Below, one piece after another: positions 40,679 through 48,029 of a DNA stretch of 64,000 nt. The notes under the pieces are model-generated. The model was not told the origin of the DNA. It saw only the letters and a program-made list of their open reading frames with translations, and searched no databases. This DNA is from Pseudomonas moraviensis (GTDB lineage Bacteria > Pseudomonadota > Gammaproteobacteria > Pseudomonadales > Pseudomonadaceae). The first letter of the stretch is position 1, and the number at the start of each line of letters is the position of its first letter. Location of the stretch: NCBI RefSeq assembly GCF_900105805.1, contig NZ_LT629788.1, positions 5,130,501 through 5,194,500 on the forward strand, in the 5' to 3' direction. The position numbers and the translations under genes were made by a program.

Positions 40679-41716
40679 ATGACCTACACCGCTGCCGAAA
40701 ACCGCTACGACTCCATCCCCTACCGCCGCGTCGGCCGCAGCGGTCTGGTGCTGCCGGCACTGTCACTGGGCCTGTGGCACAACTTTGGCGACAGCACACC
40801 GATCGACACCCAGCGCGCCTTGCTGCGCACGGCGTTCGATCTGGGCATCAACCATTTCGATCTGGCCAACAACTACGGCCCGCCGTACGGCAGCGCCGAG
40901 ATCAATTTCGGGCGCCTGCTGCGCGAAGACTTCAAGCATTACCGTGACGAACTGATCATCTCCAGCAAGGCCGGCTGGGACATGTGGCCCGGCCCTTACG
41001 GCCAGGGCGGTGGCTCGCGCAAATACGTGCTGGCCAGCCTCGACCAGAGTCTGCAACGCCTCGGTCTGGACTATGTGGATATCTTCTACTCGCACCGCTT
41101 CGACCCGGATACCCCGCTGGAAGAGACCGCCAGCGCCCTCGCCACGGCTGTACAGCAGGGCAAGGCGCTGTACATCGGTATCTCGTCCTATTCGGGAGTG
41201 AAAACCCGCGAGATGGCCGCGTTGCTGAAAGAGTGGAAAGTGCCGCTGCTGATTCATCAACCGGCGTACAACCTGCTCAATCGCTGGGTGGAAAAGGATC
41301 TGCTCGATACCACCGATGAGCTCGGCACGGGCGTCATCGCCTTCACGCCGCTGGCGCAGGGCTTGCTCACCGACAAATACCTCAACGGCGTGCCGGCCGA
41401 TGCACGGGTCAATCGTCCGGGCGGCGGTTCGTTGCAGGCGTCGCATTTGTCCGAGGCCAACATCGCCCATGTGCGCGCATTGAACGAGATCGCCCAGCGT
41501 CGCGGCCAGAGCCTGGCGCAACTGGCGCTGGCGTGGACGCTGCGCGACCCACGGGTGACTTCTGCGCTGATTGGTGCGAGCCGGCCGGAGCAGATTATCG
41601 AGAACGTTGGGGCGTTGAAGAATTTGAGTTTTAGTGCTGAAGAGCTGGCGGAGATTGACCGGTTTGCCCAAGAGGGCGGGATCAATCTTTGGGAGAAGCC
41701 TTCGACGGCAGAATAA
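40679..41716 (+). CDS. mgrA: Aldo/keto reductase, L-glyceraldehyde 3-phosphate reductase type (YghZ/MgrA)
   Basis: This NADPH-dependent reductase (345 aa) acts on aldehydes. It follows the E. coli YghZ sequence throughout: ALSLGLWHNFG, FDLANNYGPPYGSAEINFGRLL, SSKAGWDMWPGPYG, the catalytic-site SHRFD and SSYSG stretches, and SALIGASRPEQ (NADP binding). GAGAGGA precedes the ATG. The gene is 72 bp after the monooxygenase and likely belongs to the same operon, where it could reduce the aldehyde released by the monooxygenase. Confidence 0.9.
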   Translation: MTYTAAENRYDSIPYRRVGRSGLVLPALSLGLWHNFGDSTPIDTQRALLRTAFDLGINHFDLANNYGPPYGSAEINFGRLLREDFKHYRDELIISSKAGWDMWPGPYGQGGGSRKYVLASLDQSLQRLGLDYVDIFYSHRFDPDTPLEETASALATAVQQGKALYIGISSYSGVKTREMAALLKEWKVPLLIHQPAYNLLNRWVEKDLLDTTDELGTGVIAFTPLAQGLLTDKYLNGVPADARVNRPGGGSLQASHLSEANIAHVRALNEIAQRRGQSLAQLALAWTLRDPRVTSALIGASRPEQIIENVGALKNLSFSAEELAEIDRFAQEGGINLWEKPSTAE

Positions 41717-41719
41717 GCG

Positions 41720-41902
41720 ACCCTCACCCCAGCCCTCTCCCGGAGGGAGAGGGAGCCGACCGAGTTGTCTTGCGCCATACATCGACCTGAAATACCGAGT
41801 CGATTATGGATTCAGCAAAGCAATATCAGGTCGGCGTACCTCTAAAGCATCCCCCAATCAGTCCCCTCTCCCTCCGGGAGAGGGTTAGGGTGAGGGGCTT
41901 TT
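41720..41902. repeat. ~185-bp palindromic-ended element, copy 4
   Basis: Ends GACCCTCACCCCAGCCCTCT and AGGGTGAGGGGCTTTT; core ATCGACCTGAAATACCGAGT...TCAGGTCG. CGACCTGA (41783-41790) can pair with TCAGGTCG (41826-41833) or the neighbouring ATCGAC with GTCGAT. It fills the gap between convergent mgrA and tauD. Confidence 0.9.
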
Positions 41903-41914
41903 GCTGTTCAGGGC

Positions 41915-42757
41915 TCAGCGAAAAAACGGCACATCCCCCAACACCGTCGCCCGCTGCATCACCCGTCGCGCCGGGCGGTAGTCGTCTACTGCGTAATGCT
42001 GGGTCACGCGGTTGTCCCAGAAGGCGATGTCGTCTTTCTGCCAGCGCCAGCGAATGGTGAATTCCGGCCGGGTGGCATGGGCAAACAGAAACTTCAGGAT
42101 CGCCTCGCTCTCGGTTTCCGAGAGTTCGTTGATCTTCGAGGTAAACCCTTCACTGACGAACAGCGAGCGCCGTCCGCTCACCGGGTGCGTGCGAATCACC
42201 GGGTGCGACAGCGGTGGATTCTTGCGCCGGGCCTCTTCCCACTGCGCCAGCGCTTCCGGGGTATTGCCGTAGCGCTCCAGTGGAAACGAGCGGGTGAAAT
42301 CATGGGTCGCCGTCAGCCCTTCGAGCAGGGTTTTCATCGGTGCCGACAACGCTTCATACGCGGCGATACCGCTCGCCCACAAGGTATCGCCACCAAACTC
42401 CGGCAGCAACTTGGCACTGAGCACGGCGCCCATTGCCGGCGTCGGCAGGAAGGTTACGTCGGTGTGCCAGATCGCGTTGTCGCGCACGTCGGTGACGGCG
42501 GTATCGAGGATCAGTACTTCCGGTTGCTCCGGCACGTTCGGGTAGATCGGATGAATGTGCAGGTCGCCGAAATAATGCGCGAAACGTGCCTGCTGCGCCG
42601 GCTCGATCGGCTGGTTACGGAAGAACAGCACCTGATATTTGAGCAACGCCTGTTCGATGGCGTCGCGGTGTTCCAGGCTCAGCGGCTGGCTGATGTCGAC
42701 GCCGCTGATCTGCGCGCCGAGGGACGAGCTTAATGGGGTGATGTTCAGGCTGCTCAT
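41915..42757 (-). CDS. tauD: Taurine dioxygenase TauD
   Basis: This Fe(II)/2-oxoglutarate-dependent dioxygenase (280 aa) releases sulfite from taurine, giving aminoacetaldehyde. The iron ligands are visible in AIWHTDVTF (H and D) and VTQHYAVDDY (H), and the 2-oxoglutarate arginine is in YRPARRVM. The ATG at 42757 is preferred over an upstream TTG. It is the 3'-most gene of the minus-strand tauABC-tauD set, separated from tauC by a REP. Confidence 0.94.
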   Translation of the reverse strand: MSSLNITPLSSSLGAQISGVDISQPLSLEHRDAIEQALLKYQVLFFRNQPIEPAQQARFAHYFGDLHIHPIYPNVPEQPEVLILDTAVTDVRDNAIWHTDVTFLPTPAMGAVLSAKLLPEFGGDTLWASGIAAYEALSAPMKTLLEGLTATHDFTRSFPLERYGNTPEALAQWEEARRKNPPLSHPVIRTHPVSGRRSLFVSEGFTSKINELSETESEAILKFLFAHATRPEFTIRWRWQKDDIAFWDNRVTQHYAVDDYRPARRVMQRATVLGDVPFFR

Positions 42758-42789
42758 GGTCTTTCTCTTCAATTGCGGTCATCACCCTA

Positions 42790-42876
42790 TGTAGGAGCTG
42801 CCGAAGGCTGCGATCTTTTGATCTTGATCTTTTTAAAAACGAGATCAAAAGATCGCAGCCTTCGGCAGCTCCTACA
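42790..42876. repeat. Inverted REP pair, TGTAGGAGCTGC class
   Basis: TGTAGGAGCTGCCGAAGGCT (42790) and AGCCTTCGGCAGCTCCTACA (to 42876), with GATCTTTTGATC stems inside. It separates tauC and tauD. Confidence 0.9.
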
Positions 42877-42898
42877 CAGGGGATTGATTTGAAAATTG

Positions 42899-43732
42899 TC
42901 AGTGCGCCTGGCCGTGCCACGGCACCAGTTTGCGCTGCAAGGCGCGCAGGCCCATCTCCATGGCGAAGGCGATCAGGGCGATGACCAGAATCCCCAGCAC
43001 CACCACATCGGTGACCAGAAATTGCGCGGCCGATTGCACCATGAAACCCAGGCCACTGGTGGCCGCGATCAGCTCAGCGGCGACCAGGGTCGACCAGCCA
43101 ACCCCCAGACCAATGCGCACGCCAGTGAGAATGTCCGGCAAGGCGCTGGGCAGAATCACATGGCGAATCAGCTGCGCGCGCGTCGCGCCCAACGACTGCG
43201 CCGCGCGCAGTTTTGCCGGGTCGACCGTGCGCACACCGGTCGCTGTGGCAATGGCAATCGGCGCGAAAATCGCCAGGTAGATCAGCAGCACTTTCGACAA
43301 CTCGCCGATGCCGCACCAGATCACGATCAGCGGCAGATAGGCCAGCGGCGGGATAGGGCGATAGAACTCGATCAGCGGGTCGAGCACGCCACGGGCGATG
43401 CGGTTGGCGCCGATGGCAATGCCCACCGGCACGGCGGTCAGGATGGCAAAACCCAGGCCCAGACCAATGCGGCTCAGGCTGGCGCCCAAGTGCTGCCACA
43501 ACGTCGAATCCATGTATCCGGAAGTCGCCAGCAGCCAGCCCTTTTGCAACACGGCAGAAGGTGGCGGCAGGAACAGCGGTTCGATCAGGCCGGTAGCAGT
43601 CACCGCCCACCAGATCGCCAACAGGCCGAACAGGGTCAGCAGGCTGATCCAGCGCGTGCTGAGGCTACGGCGTACCGGGATGCTCACCGAAGGGGTTTTC
43701 ACCGCCGCAGCGGAAACGTCGTAACTGCTCAT
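42899..43732 (-). CDS. tauC: Taurine ABC transporter permease TauC
   Basis: This is the inner-membrane permease (277 aa, six helices) of the taurine importer. The EAA-type loop is LRAAQSLGATRAQLIRHVILPSALPD. The N-terminal ~45 residues are cytoplasmic. Its ATG overlaps the tauB stop as ATGA. Confidence 0.93.
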   Translation of the reverse strand: MSSYDVSAAAVKTPSVSIPVRRSLSTRWISLLTLFGLLAIWWAVTATGLIEPLFLPPPSAVLQKGWLLATSGYMDSTLWQHLGASLSRIGLGLGFAILTAVPVGIAIGANRIARGVLDPLIEFYRPIPPLAYLPLIVIWCGIGELSKVLLIYLAIFAPIAIATATGVRTVDPAKLRAAQSLGATRAQLIRHVILPSALPDILTGVRIGLGVGWSTLVAAELIAATSGLGFMVQSAAQFLVTDVVVLGILVIALIAFAMEMGLRALQRKLVPWHGQAH

Positions 43733-44523
43733 GCGCGCTCCTGCCGGGGTACGGCGTTGCGTTGCGAGAAGACTTTGCTCAACACGTGTTCGCGGGTTTC
43801 GATAAATCGCGGATCGGATTTGATCGCGCGGGCCGACTCGCCAGCGGCGTAACGCTGACCGAAATCCAGCTGCAGACGCTCAACGATCTGCCCTGGATTC
43901 GGTGCCAGCAGAATCAGGTCTGTGGCGAGGAACACCGCTTCTTCAATGTCGTGGGTAATCAGGAAAACCGGTTTGGCAGTGCGCTGCCAGACTTGCAGCA
44001 ACAGCTCCTGCATTTGCTCGCGAGTAAATGCATCAAGCGCGCCGAAGGGTTCGTCCATCAGCAGCACGCGCGGGTCGGCGGCGAGGGCGCGGGCGAGGCC
44101 GACGCGTTGTTTCTGGCCCCCGGACAATTGCCAGATGCGCCGGTCTTCGAAACCGGCGAGATCGACCAGTGCGAGCATTTCCCGAGCGCGCTGCTCGCGT
44201 TTGTCCCTGCCGACACCGGCCAGTTCGAGGCCGAAGGCAACGTTGGCGAGCACGTCCTGCCAGGGCAGCAAGGCGTCGTCCTGGAACACCACGCCGCGCT
44301 CGGCGCTCGGGCCTTTGACCGGCACGCCGTCAAGGGTGATGCGCCCGGCACTTGGTTCGACGAAACCGGCAATCAGGTTCAACAGTGAAGTCTTGCCACT
44401 GCCGGACGGGCCAAGGGCGACCAGCAATTGCTGCGGCCCCAGGGTCAGAGAAATATCCGCCAGCACCGGCTCCGGGCTGCCCGGGTACTGTGCGCTGATG
44501 CGCTCCAGCTGTAGCAAGGCCAT
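43729..44523 (-). CDS. tauB: Taurine ABC transporter ATP-binding protein TauB
   Basis: This ATPase (264 aa) has Walker A GPSGSGKTS, signature LSGGQKQR, Walker B VLLMDEPFGALDAF, and switch histidine ITHDIEEA. The ATG at 44523 has GGAG 10 nt upstream; the in-frame extension beyond it is not coding. It belongs to the nitrate/sulfonate/taurine ABC group. Confidence 0.93.
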   Translation of the reverse strand: MALLQLERISAQYPGSPEPVLADISLTLGPQQLLVALGPSGSGKTSLLNLIAGFVEPSAGRITLDGVPVKGPSAERGVVFQDDALLPWQDVLANVAFGLELAGVGRDKREQRAREMLALVDLAGFEDRRIWQLSGGQKQRVGLARALAADPRVLLMDEPFGALDAFTREQMQELLLQVWQRTAKPVFLITHDIEEAVFLATDLILLAPNPGQIVERLQLDFGQRYAAGESARAIKSDPRFIETREHVLSKVFSQRNAVPRQERA

Positions 44524-44539
44524 CGCTGTGATCTCCGGT

Positions 44540-45517
44540 TCAGTTGGTGATGTATTTGGCGCTGACGTACGGCGCGTAATCCGGCAGCACGGCTTCGACC
44601 TTGCCCTGCTCCTTGAGGAACGCGGCGGTGTCGGTGATGGCTTTGGTGGTCGGCGCGCCGAGGTCACTGACCTGATCCGCCGCCAGCGGGTAGACGTTGC
44701 CCTGCAGCAGCAACGGAATGTCGCTGGCCTTGGCGCCGGACAGTTTCACCAATTTGTCGACGTTGGACTGATTCGCCAGCCACGCTTTCGGATCCTTGCG
44801 GTAGTCGGCGTAGGCGTCGAGGGTGACCTTGGCAAACGCGGTGACGATGTCCGGATGCTTCTCGGCGAAGTCCTTGCGCACGATCCACGCATCGAATGTC
44901 GGCGCGCCGAACTTGGCCAGCTCGCCGGAGGTGATCAGCACTTTGCCGTTTTCCTTGGCCACGCCCAGTGCCGGATCCCAAACGTAAGTGGCGTCGATGT
45001 CGCCGCGTTTCCACGCGGCGATAATCGCCGGCGGCGCGAGGTTGAGCACGGTGACTTTCGACGGATCGATGTTCCAGTGCTTGAGCGCGGCGAGCAGGCT
45101 GTAATGCCCGGTGGACACGAACGGCACGGCGATTTTCTTGCCGATCAGATCCTGCGGCGTTTTGATGCCGGAGCCGTCGCGCGCGACCAGCGCTTCAGCG
45201 GCGCCGATCTGCGTGGCAATCAGGAAGGTTTCCACCGGCACTTTGCGGGTGATCGCGGCGGTCAACGGGCTCGAACCGAGGTAGCCGATCTGCACATCCC
45301 CGGACGCGATGGCGGCGATGATGTCGGCGCCGTTATCGAACTTGCGCCAGCTGATGTCGGCCTTTGTGGCTTTCTCGTAGGCACCGTCGGCCTGAGCGAC
45401 TTTCGCCGGGTCGACGGTGGTCTGGTAGGCAACGGTGAGATCGGCCGCCTGGGCCAGGAAGCTTGCAGCAGCCAGAGAGGCCACGGCGAGCAGGCGAAGC
45501 GGGAAATTCAGTTTCAA
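44540..45517 (-). CDS. tauA: Taurine-binding periplasmic protein TauA
   Basis: This 325-residue binding protein has a signal peptide (ends SFLAQAAD). The domain starts LTVAYQTTVDPAKVAQADG, which is characteristic of TauA, and continues through IQIGYLGSSPLTAAITR and FVSTGHYSLLAALKHW. Translation appears to start at TTG with GGAG 7-8 nt upstream. It is the first gene of tauABCD; the upstream region is AT-rich as expected for a sulfur-starvation promoter. Confidence 0.93.
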   Translation of the reverse strand: MKLNFPLRLLAVASLAAASFLAQAADLTVAYQTTVDPAKVAQADGAYEKATKADISWRKFDNGADIIAAIASGDVQIGYLGSSPLTAAITRKVPVETFLIATQIGAAEALVARDGSGIKTPQDLIGKKIAVPFVSTGHYSLLAALKHWNIDPSKVTVLNLAPPAIIAAWKRGDIDATYVWDPALGVAKENGKVLITSGELAKFGAPTFDAWIVRKDFAEKHPDIVTAFAKVTLDAYADYRKDPKAWLANQSNVDKLVKLSGAKASDIPLLLQGNVYPLAADQVSDLGAPTTKAITDTAAFLKEQGKVEAVLPDYAPYVSAKYITN

Positions 45518-45649
45518 TTGGGAGCTCCAGATCAGGCGACCGAATGTCGGCGTGAACGGAGACTAAATGATCTAAGAATCTAGAAATAAATAACTTTTTC
45601 GAATGAGCTTATGAGCGGAAAAATCTAAGCACAGCGGGCGGTTGGCACT

Positions 45650-45780
45650 TGTGGCGAGGGAGCTTGCTCCCGCTGGAGGCCGAAGGACTCCCAAATCCGT
45701 TAACGCATTTCAGCTGATGCGCCGCGTTGGATAATTTGCGACTGCTGCGCAGCCGAGCGGGAGCAAGCTCCCTCGCCACA
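45650..45780. repeat. Inverted REP pair, GTGGCGAGGGAGC class
   Basis: TGTGGCGAGGGAGCTTGCTC (45650) and GAGCAAGCTCCCTCGCCACA (to 45780) flank a 90-bp loop. A second copy of the class lies at 55799. Confidence 0.9.
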
Positions 45781-45791
45781 GAGAAATTTGA

Positions 45792-47375
45792 TCAGTTACT
45801 GATGGCGAGGATGCTCGCCTGATACGCGCCGACAAACACATCGAAATCGCCGACTTCGTTCTGCTCAAGCTCGGTCTGCTGCGCCAGCGACGCCCGGGCC
45901 AGTTCTTCAAACTTCGCTTGCTCGTCAGCCGCCAGCGGTTCGCGACGGAAGAACTCGGCATGGACCTGGCTCTGGCGCAGGGAGAACTGCGCGAAGCTTT
46001 CCTTGTGCTCGGCCATGGCGGCCAGCACCTGCGCCGATGGCGTCAGGGACGGATCGTTGACCTTGGCCAGTTGGGCATCCAGCGCCTTGCTGTGGGCATC
46101 GCCGCCGACGCTCTGATCGAGCATCGCCGCCAGTGGAGCAATCTGCTCGAGCAGCTCGGCCGCCCATTGCTTCATCTCGACCGGCTGACCGTCACGTTGC
46201 AATTGCAGGCCCGGACGGCGGCCTTCCTTGACCACGCTGAGGAAGTTCGAGGTGGCGTTGCCACACGAAGTGTTGGTCAGCAGCGGGCTGTCGTTCAGCG
46301 CGCAGTACAGCAGGAAGGCGTCGATGAAGCGTGATTCGGTGAGGTCGATGCCCATCGGCAGGAACGGGTTGATGTCCAGGCAGCGCACTTCGACGTATTG
46401 AATGCCGCGCGCCATCAGCGCCTGGATCGGCCGTTCGCCGGTGTAGGTCACGCGTTTCGGGCGAATGTTGGAGTAGTACTCGTTTTCGATCTGCAGGATG
46501 TTGGTGTTGAGCTGCACCCACTCGCCATCCTTGTGCGTGCCGACTTCAACGTACGGCGCGTAAGGCGTGGCCACCGCTTCGCGCAGGCTGTCGGTGTAAC
46601 TGGCCAGATCGTTGTAGCAGGGCGTCAGGCCGGCCTGGGCGTTGCTCTGATAACCGAGATCGCTCATGCGCAGGCTGGTCGCGTACGGCAGATACAGCGT
46701 GTCCGGATCAAGCTGTTCGAGTTGATGCGAACGCCCGCGCAGGAAACCGGCATCCAGTGCCGGCGAGGCACCGAACAGGTACATCAGCAGCCAGCTGTAG
46801 CGGCGGAAGTTGCGGATCAGGGCGATATAGGACACCGACTGGAAATCGCGATCAGTGCCGACGAAGCCTTCGGCCTCGCGCAGCAATGGCCAGAGCTGTT
46901 CCGGCAGGGAAAAGTTGTAGTGAATCCCGGCGATGCACTGCATGGTCTTGCCGTAGCGCAGGGCCAGGCCCTTGCGATAGACGTACTTGAGCTGACCGAT
47001 GTTGGAGGTGCCGTAATAGGCGATCGGGATGTCTTCCTCGGCCGGCAACGGGCACGGCATCGATGGACTCCACAGGTACTCGTTGCCGAGCTTGCTGTAG
47101 GCAAAGCGGTGAATCTTGTCCAGGCTCGCCAGCGTGTCGGCAGGATCCGGCAGGGCAGGCGTGATGAATTCCAGCAGCGACTCGGAGTAGTCGGTGGTGA
47201 TCTGTTCGTTGGTCAGCGCGGAACCCAGGGCTTCGGGGTGCGGCGTTTGCGCCAGGCGACCTTCACTGGTCACACGCAGGCATTCACGTTCGATACCGTG
47301 CAGGCACTGCTTGAGCAGAGAGAGGTTGGCGCGCTCGCCGAGCAGAGCCAGGCGGCGGTTGAGAAGTTCGCTCAA
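45792..47375 (-). CDS. gshA: Glutamate-cysteine ligase GshA
   Basis: This enzyme catalyses the first step of glutathione synthesis (527 aa, gamma-proteobacterial class). Landmarks: GIERECLRVT, DYSESLLEFITPAL, GIHYNFSLPE, RNFRRYSWLLMYLFG, VEVGTHKDGEWVQLNTNILQ-like stretch and VRCLDINPFLP. I place the start at the TTG at 47375 because AAGGA lies 7 nt upstream; a GTG 15 bp further has no ribosome-binding site. It is a single-gene unit between REPs. Confidence 0.94.
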   Translation of the reverse strand: MSELLNRRLALLGERANLSLLKQCLHGIERECLRVTSEGRLAQTPHPEALGSALTNEQITTDYSESLLEFITPALPDPADTLASLDKIHRFAYSKLGNEYLWSPSMPCPLPAEEDIPIAYYGTSNIGQLKYVYRKGLALRYGKTMQCIAGIHYNFSLPEQLWPLLREAEGFVGTDRDFQSVSYIALIRNFRRYSWLLMYLFGASPALDAGFLRGRSHQLEQLDPDTLYLPYATSLRMSDLGYQSNAQAGLTPCYNDLASYTDSLREAVATPYAPYVEVGTHKDGEWVQLNTNILQIENEYYSNIRPKRVTYTGERPIQALMARGIQYVEVRCLDINPFLPMGIDLTESRFIDAFLLYCALNDSPLLTNTSCGNATSNFLSVVKEGRRPGLQLQRDGQPVEMKQWAAELLEQIAPLAAMLDQSVGGDAHSKALDAQLAKVNDPSLTPSAQVLAAMAEHKESFAQFSLRQSQVHAEFFRREPLAADEQAKFEELARASLAQQTELEQNEVGDFDVFVGAYQASILAISN

Positions 47376-47512
47376 TTTGGATTCCTTCACGCGTCAGTCG
47401 CCCCAATATGGGGGTGGGCAGGACGGTCTACAAGGGTGAAGTTGAAACTGGCGTGATCGCCTGGTTTTGTAGCGGCAGGCCATTTGCCGGTCAGTCAAGA
47501 ACTGCACAATCC

Positions 47513-47604
47513 CTGTGGGAGCGAGCCTGCTCGCGAAGAGGGTTTTGCAGTCAATATCACCGTCGACTGACACACCGTCTTCGCGAGCAGGCTCGCTCCC
47601 ACAG
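47513..47604. repeat. Inverted REP pair, GTGGGAGCGAGC class
   Basis: TGTGGGAGCGAGCCTGCTCG (47514) and CGAGCAGGCTCGCTCCCACA (to 47603). Confidence 0.9.
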
Positions 47605-47645
47605 GATTCGTTGCGCCGAAATTAACTCAAAATGATGAGCAACAT

Positions 47646-48029
47646 CTACAGGACAGCGAAGGTGCCTTGCGCTTTTGCGACCAGCTTGTCGCCTTGCATC
47701 ACCTCGGCTTCTACCACCAGCGTGCGCCGGCCCGGGTGGATCACCCGGGCCGTGCACAGCACCTCGCCGTCGGAAACGGCGCGGATGTAGTTGATCTTGC
47801 ACTCGATGGTTGCGCTCTGCTGATCAAAGCCATGGCTGCTGGAACAAGCCAGGCCCATGGCAATGTCGACCAGACTGAACAGGGCGCCGCCGTGCAGCTT
47901 GCCGCCGCGATTGCGCAGCTCGGGCTCAAGCGCCAGGGCGACTTGTGCGACCCCGGTTTCGAGGCTGTGCAGGCGGCAGCCCAACAGCTTGAAAAACGCG
48001 CTCTCGACGAGCCCGGCCGGCATTTCCAT
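47646..48029 (-). CDS. PaaI-family hotdog thioesterase
   Basis: This acyl-CoA thioesterase (127 aa) has the hotdog fold. The motif NRGGKLHGGALFSLVDIAMG (about 40-60) is the active-site helix region, with the catalytic aspartate in LVDIA and the glycine pair after histidine. The ATG overlaps the tex stop by one base (TGATG), so it is translationally coupled to tex. The conserved pairing with tex in Pseudomonas suggests co-expression, but the CoA substrate is unknown. Confidence 0.9.
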   Translation of the reverse strand: MEMPAGLVESAFFKLLGCRLHSLETGVAQVALALEPELRNRGGKLHGGALFSLVDIAMGLACSSSHGFDQQSATIECKINYIRAVSDGEVLCTARVIHPGRRTLVVEAEVMQGDKLVAKAQGTFAVL

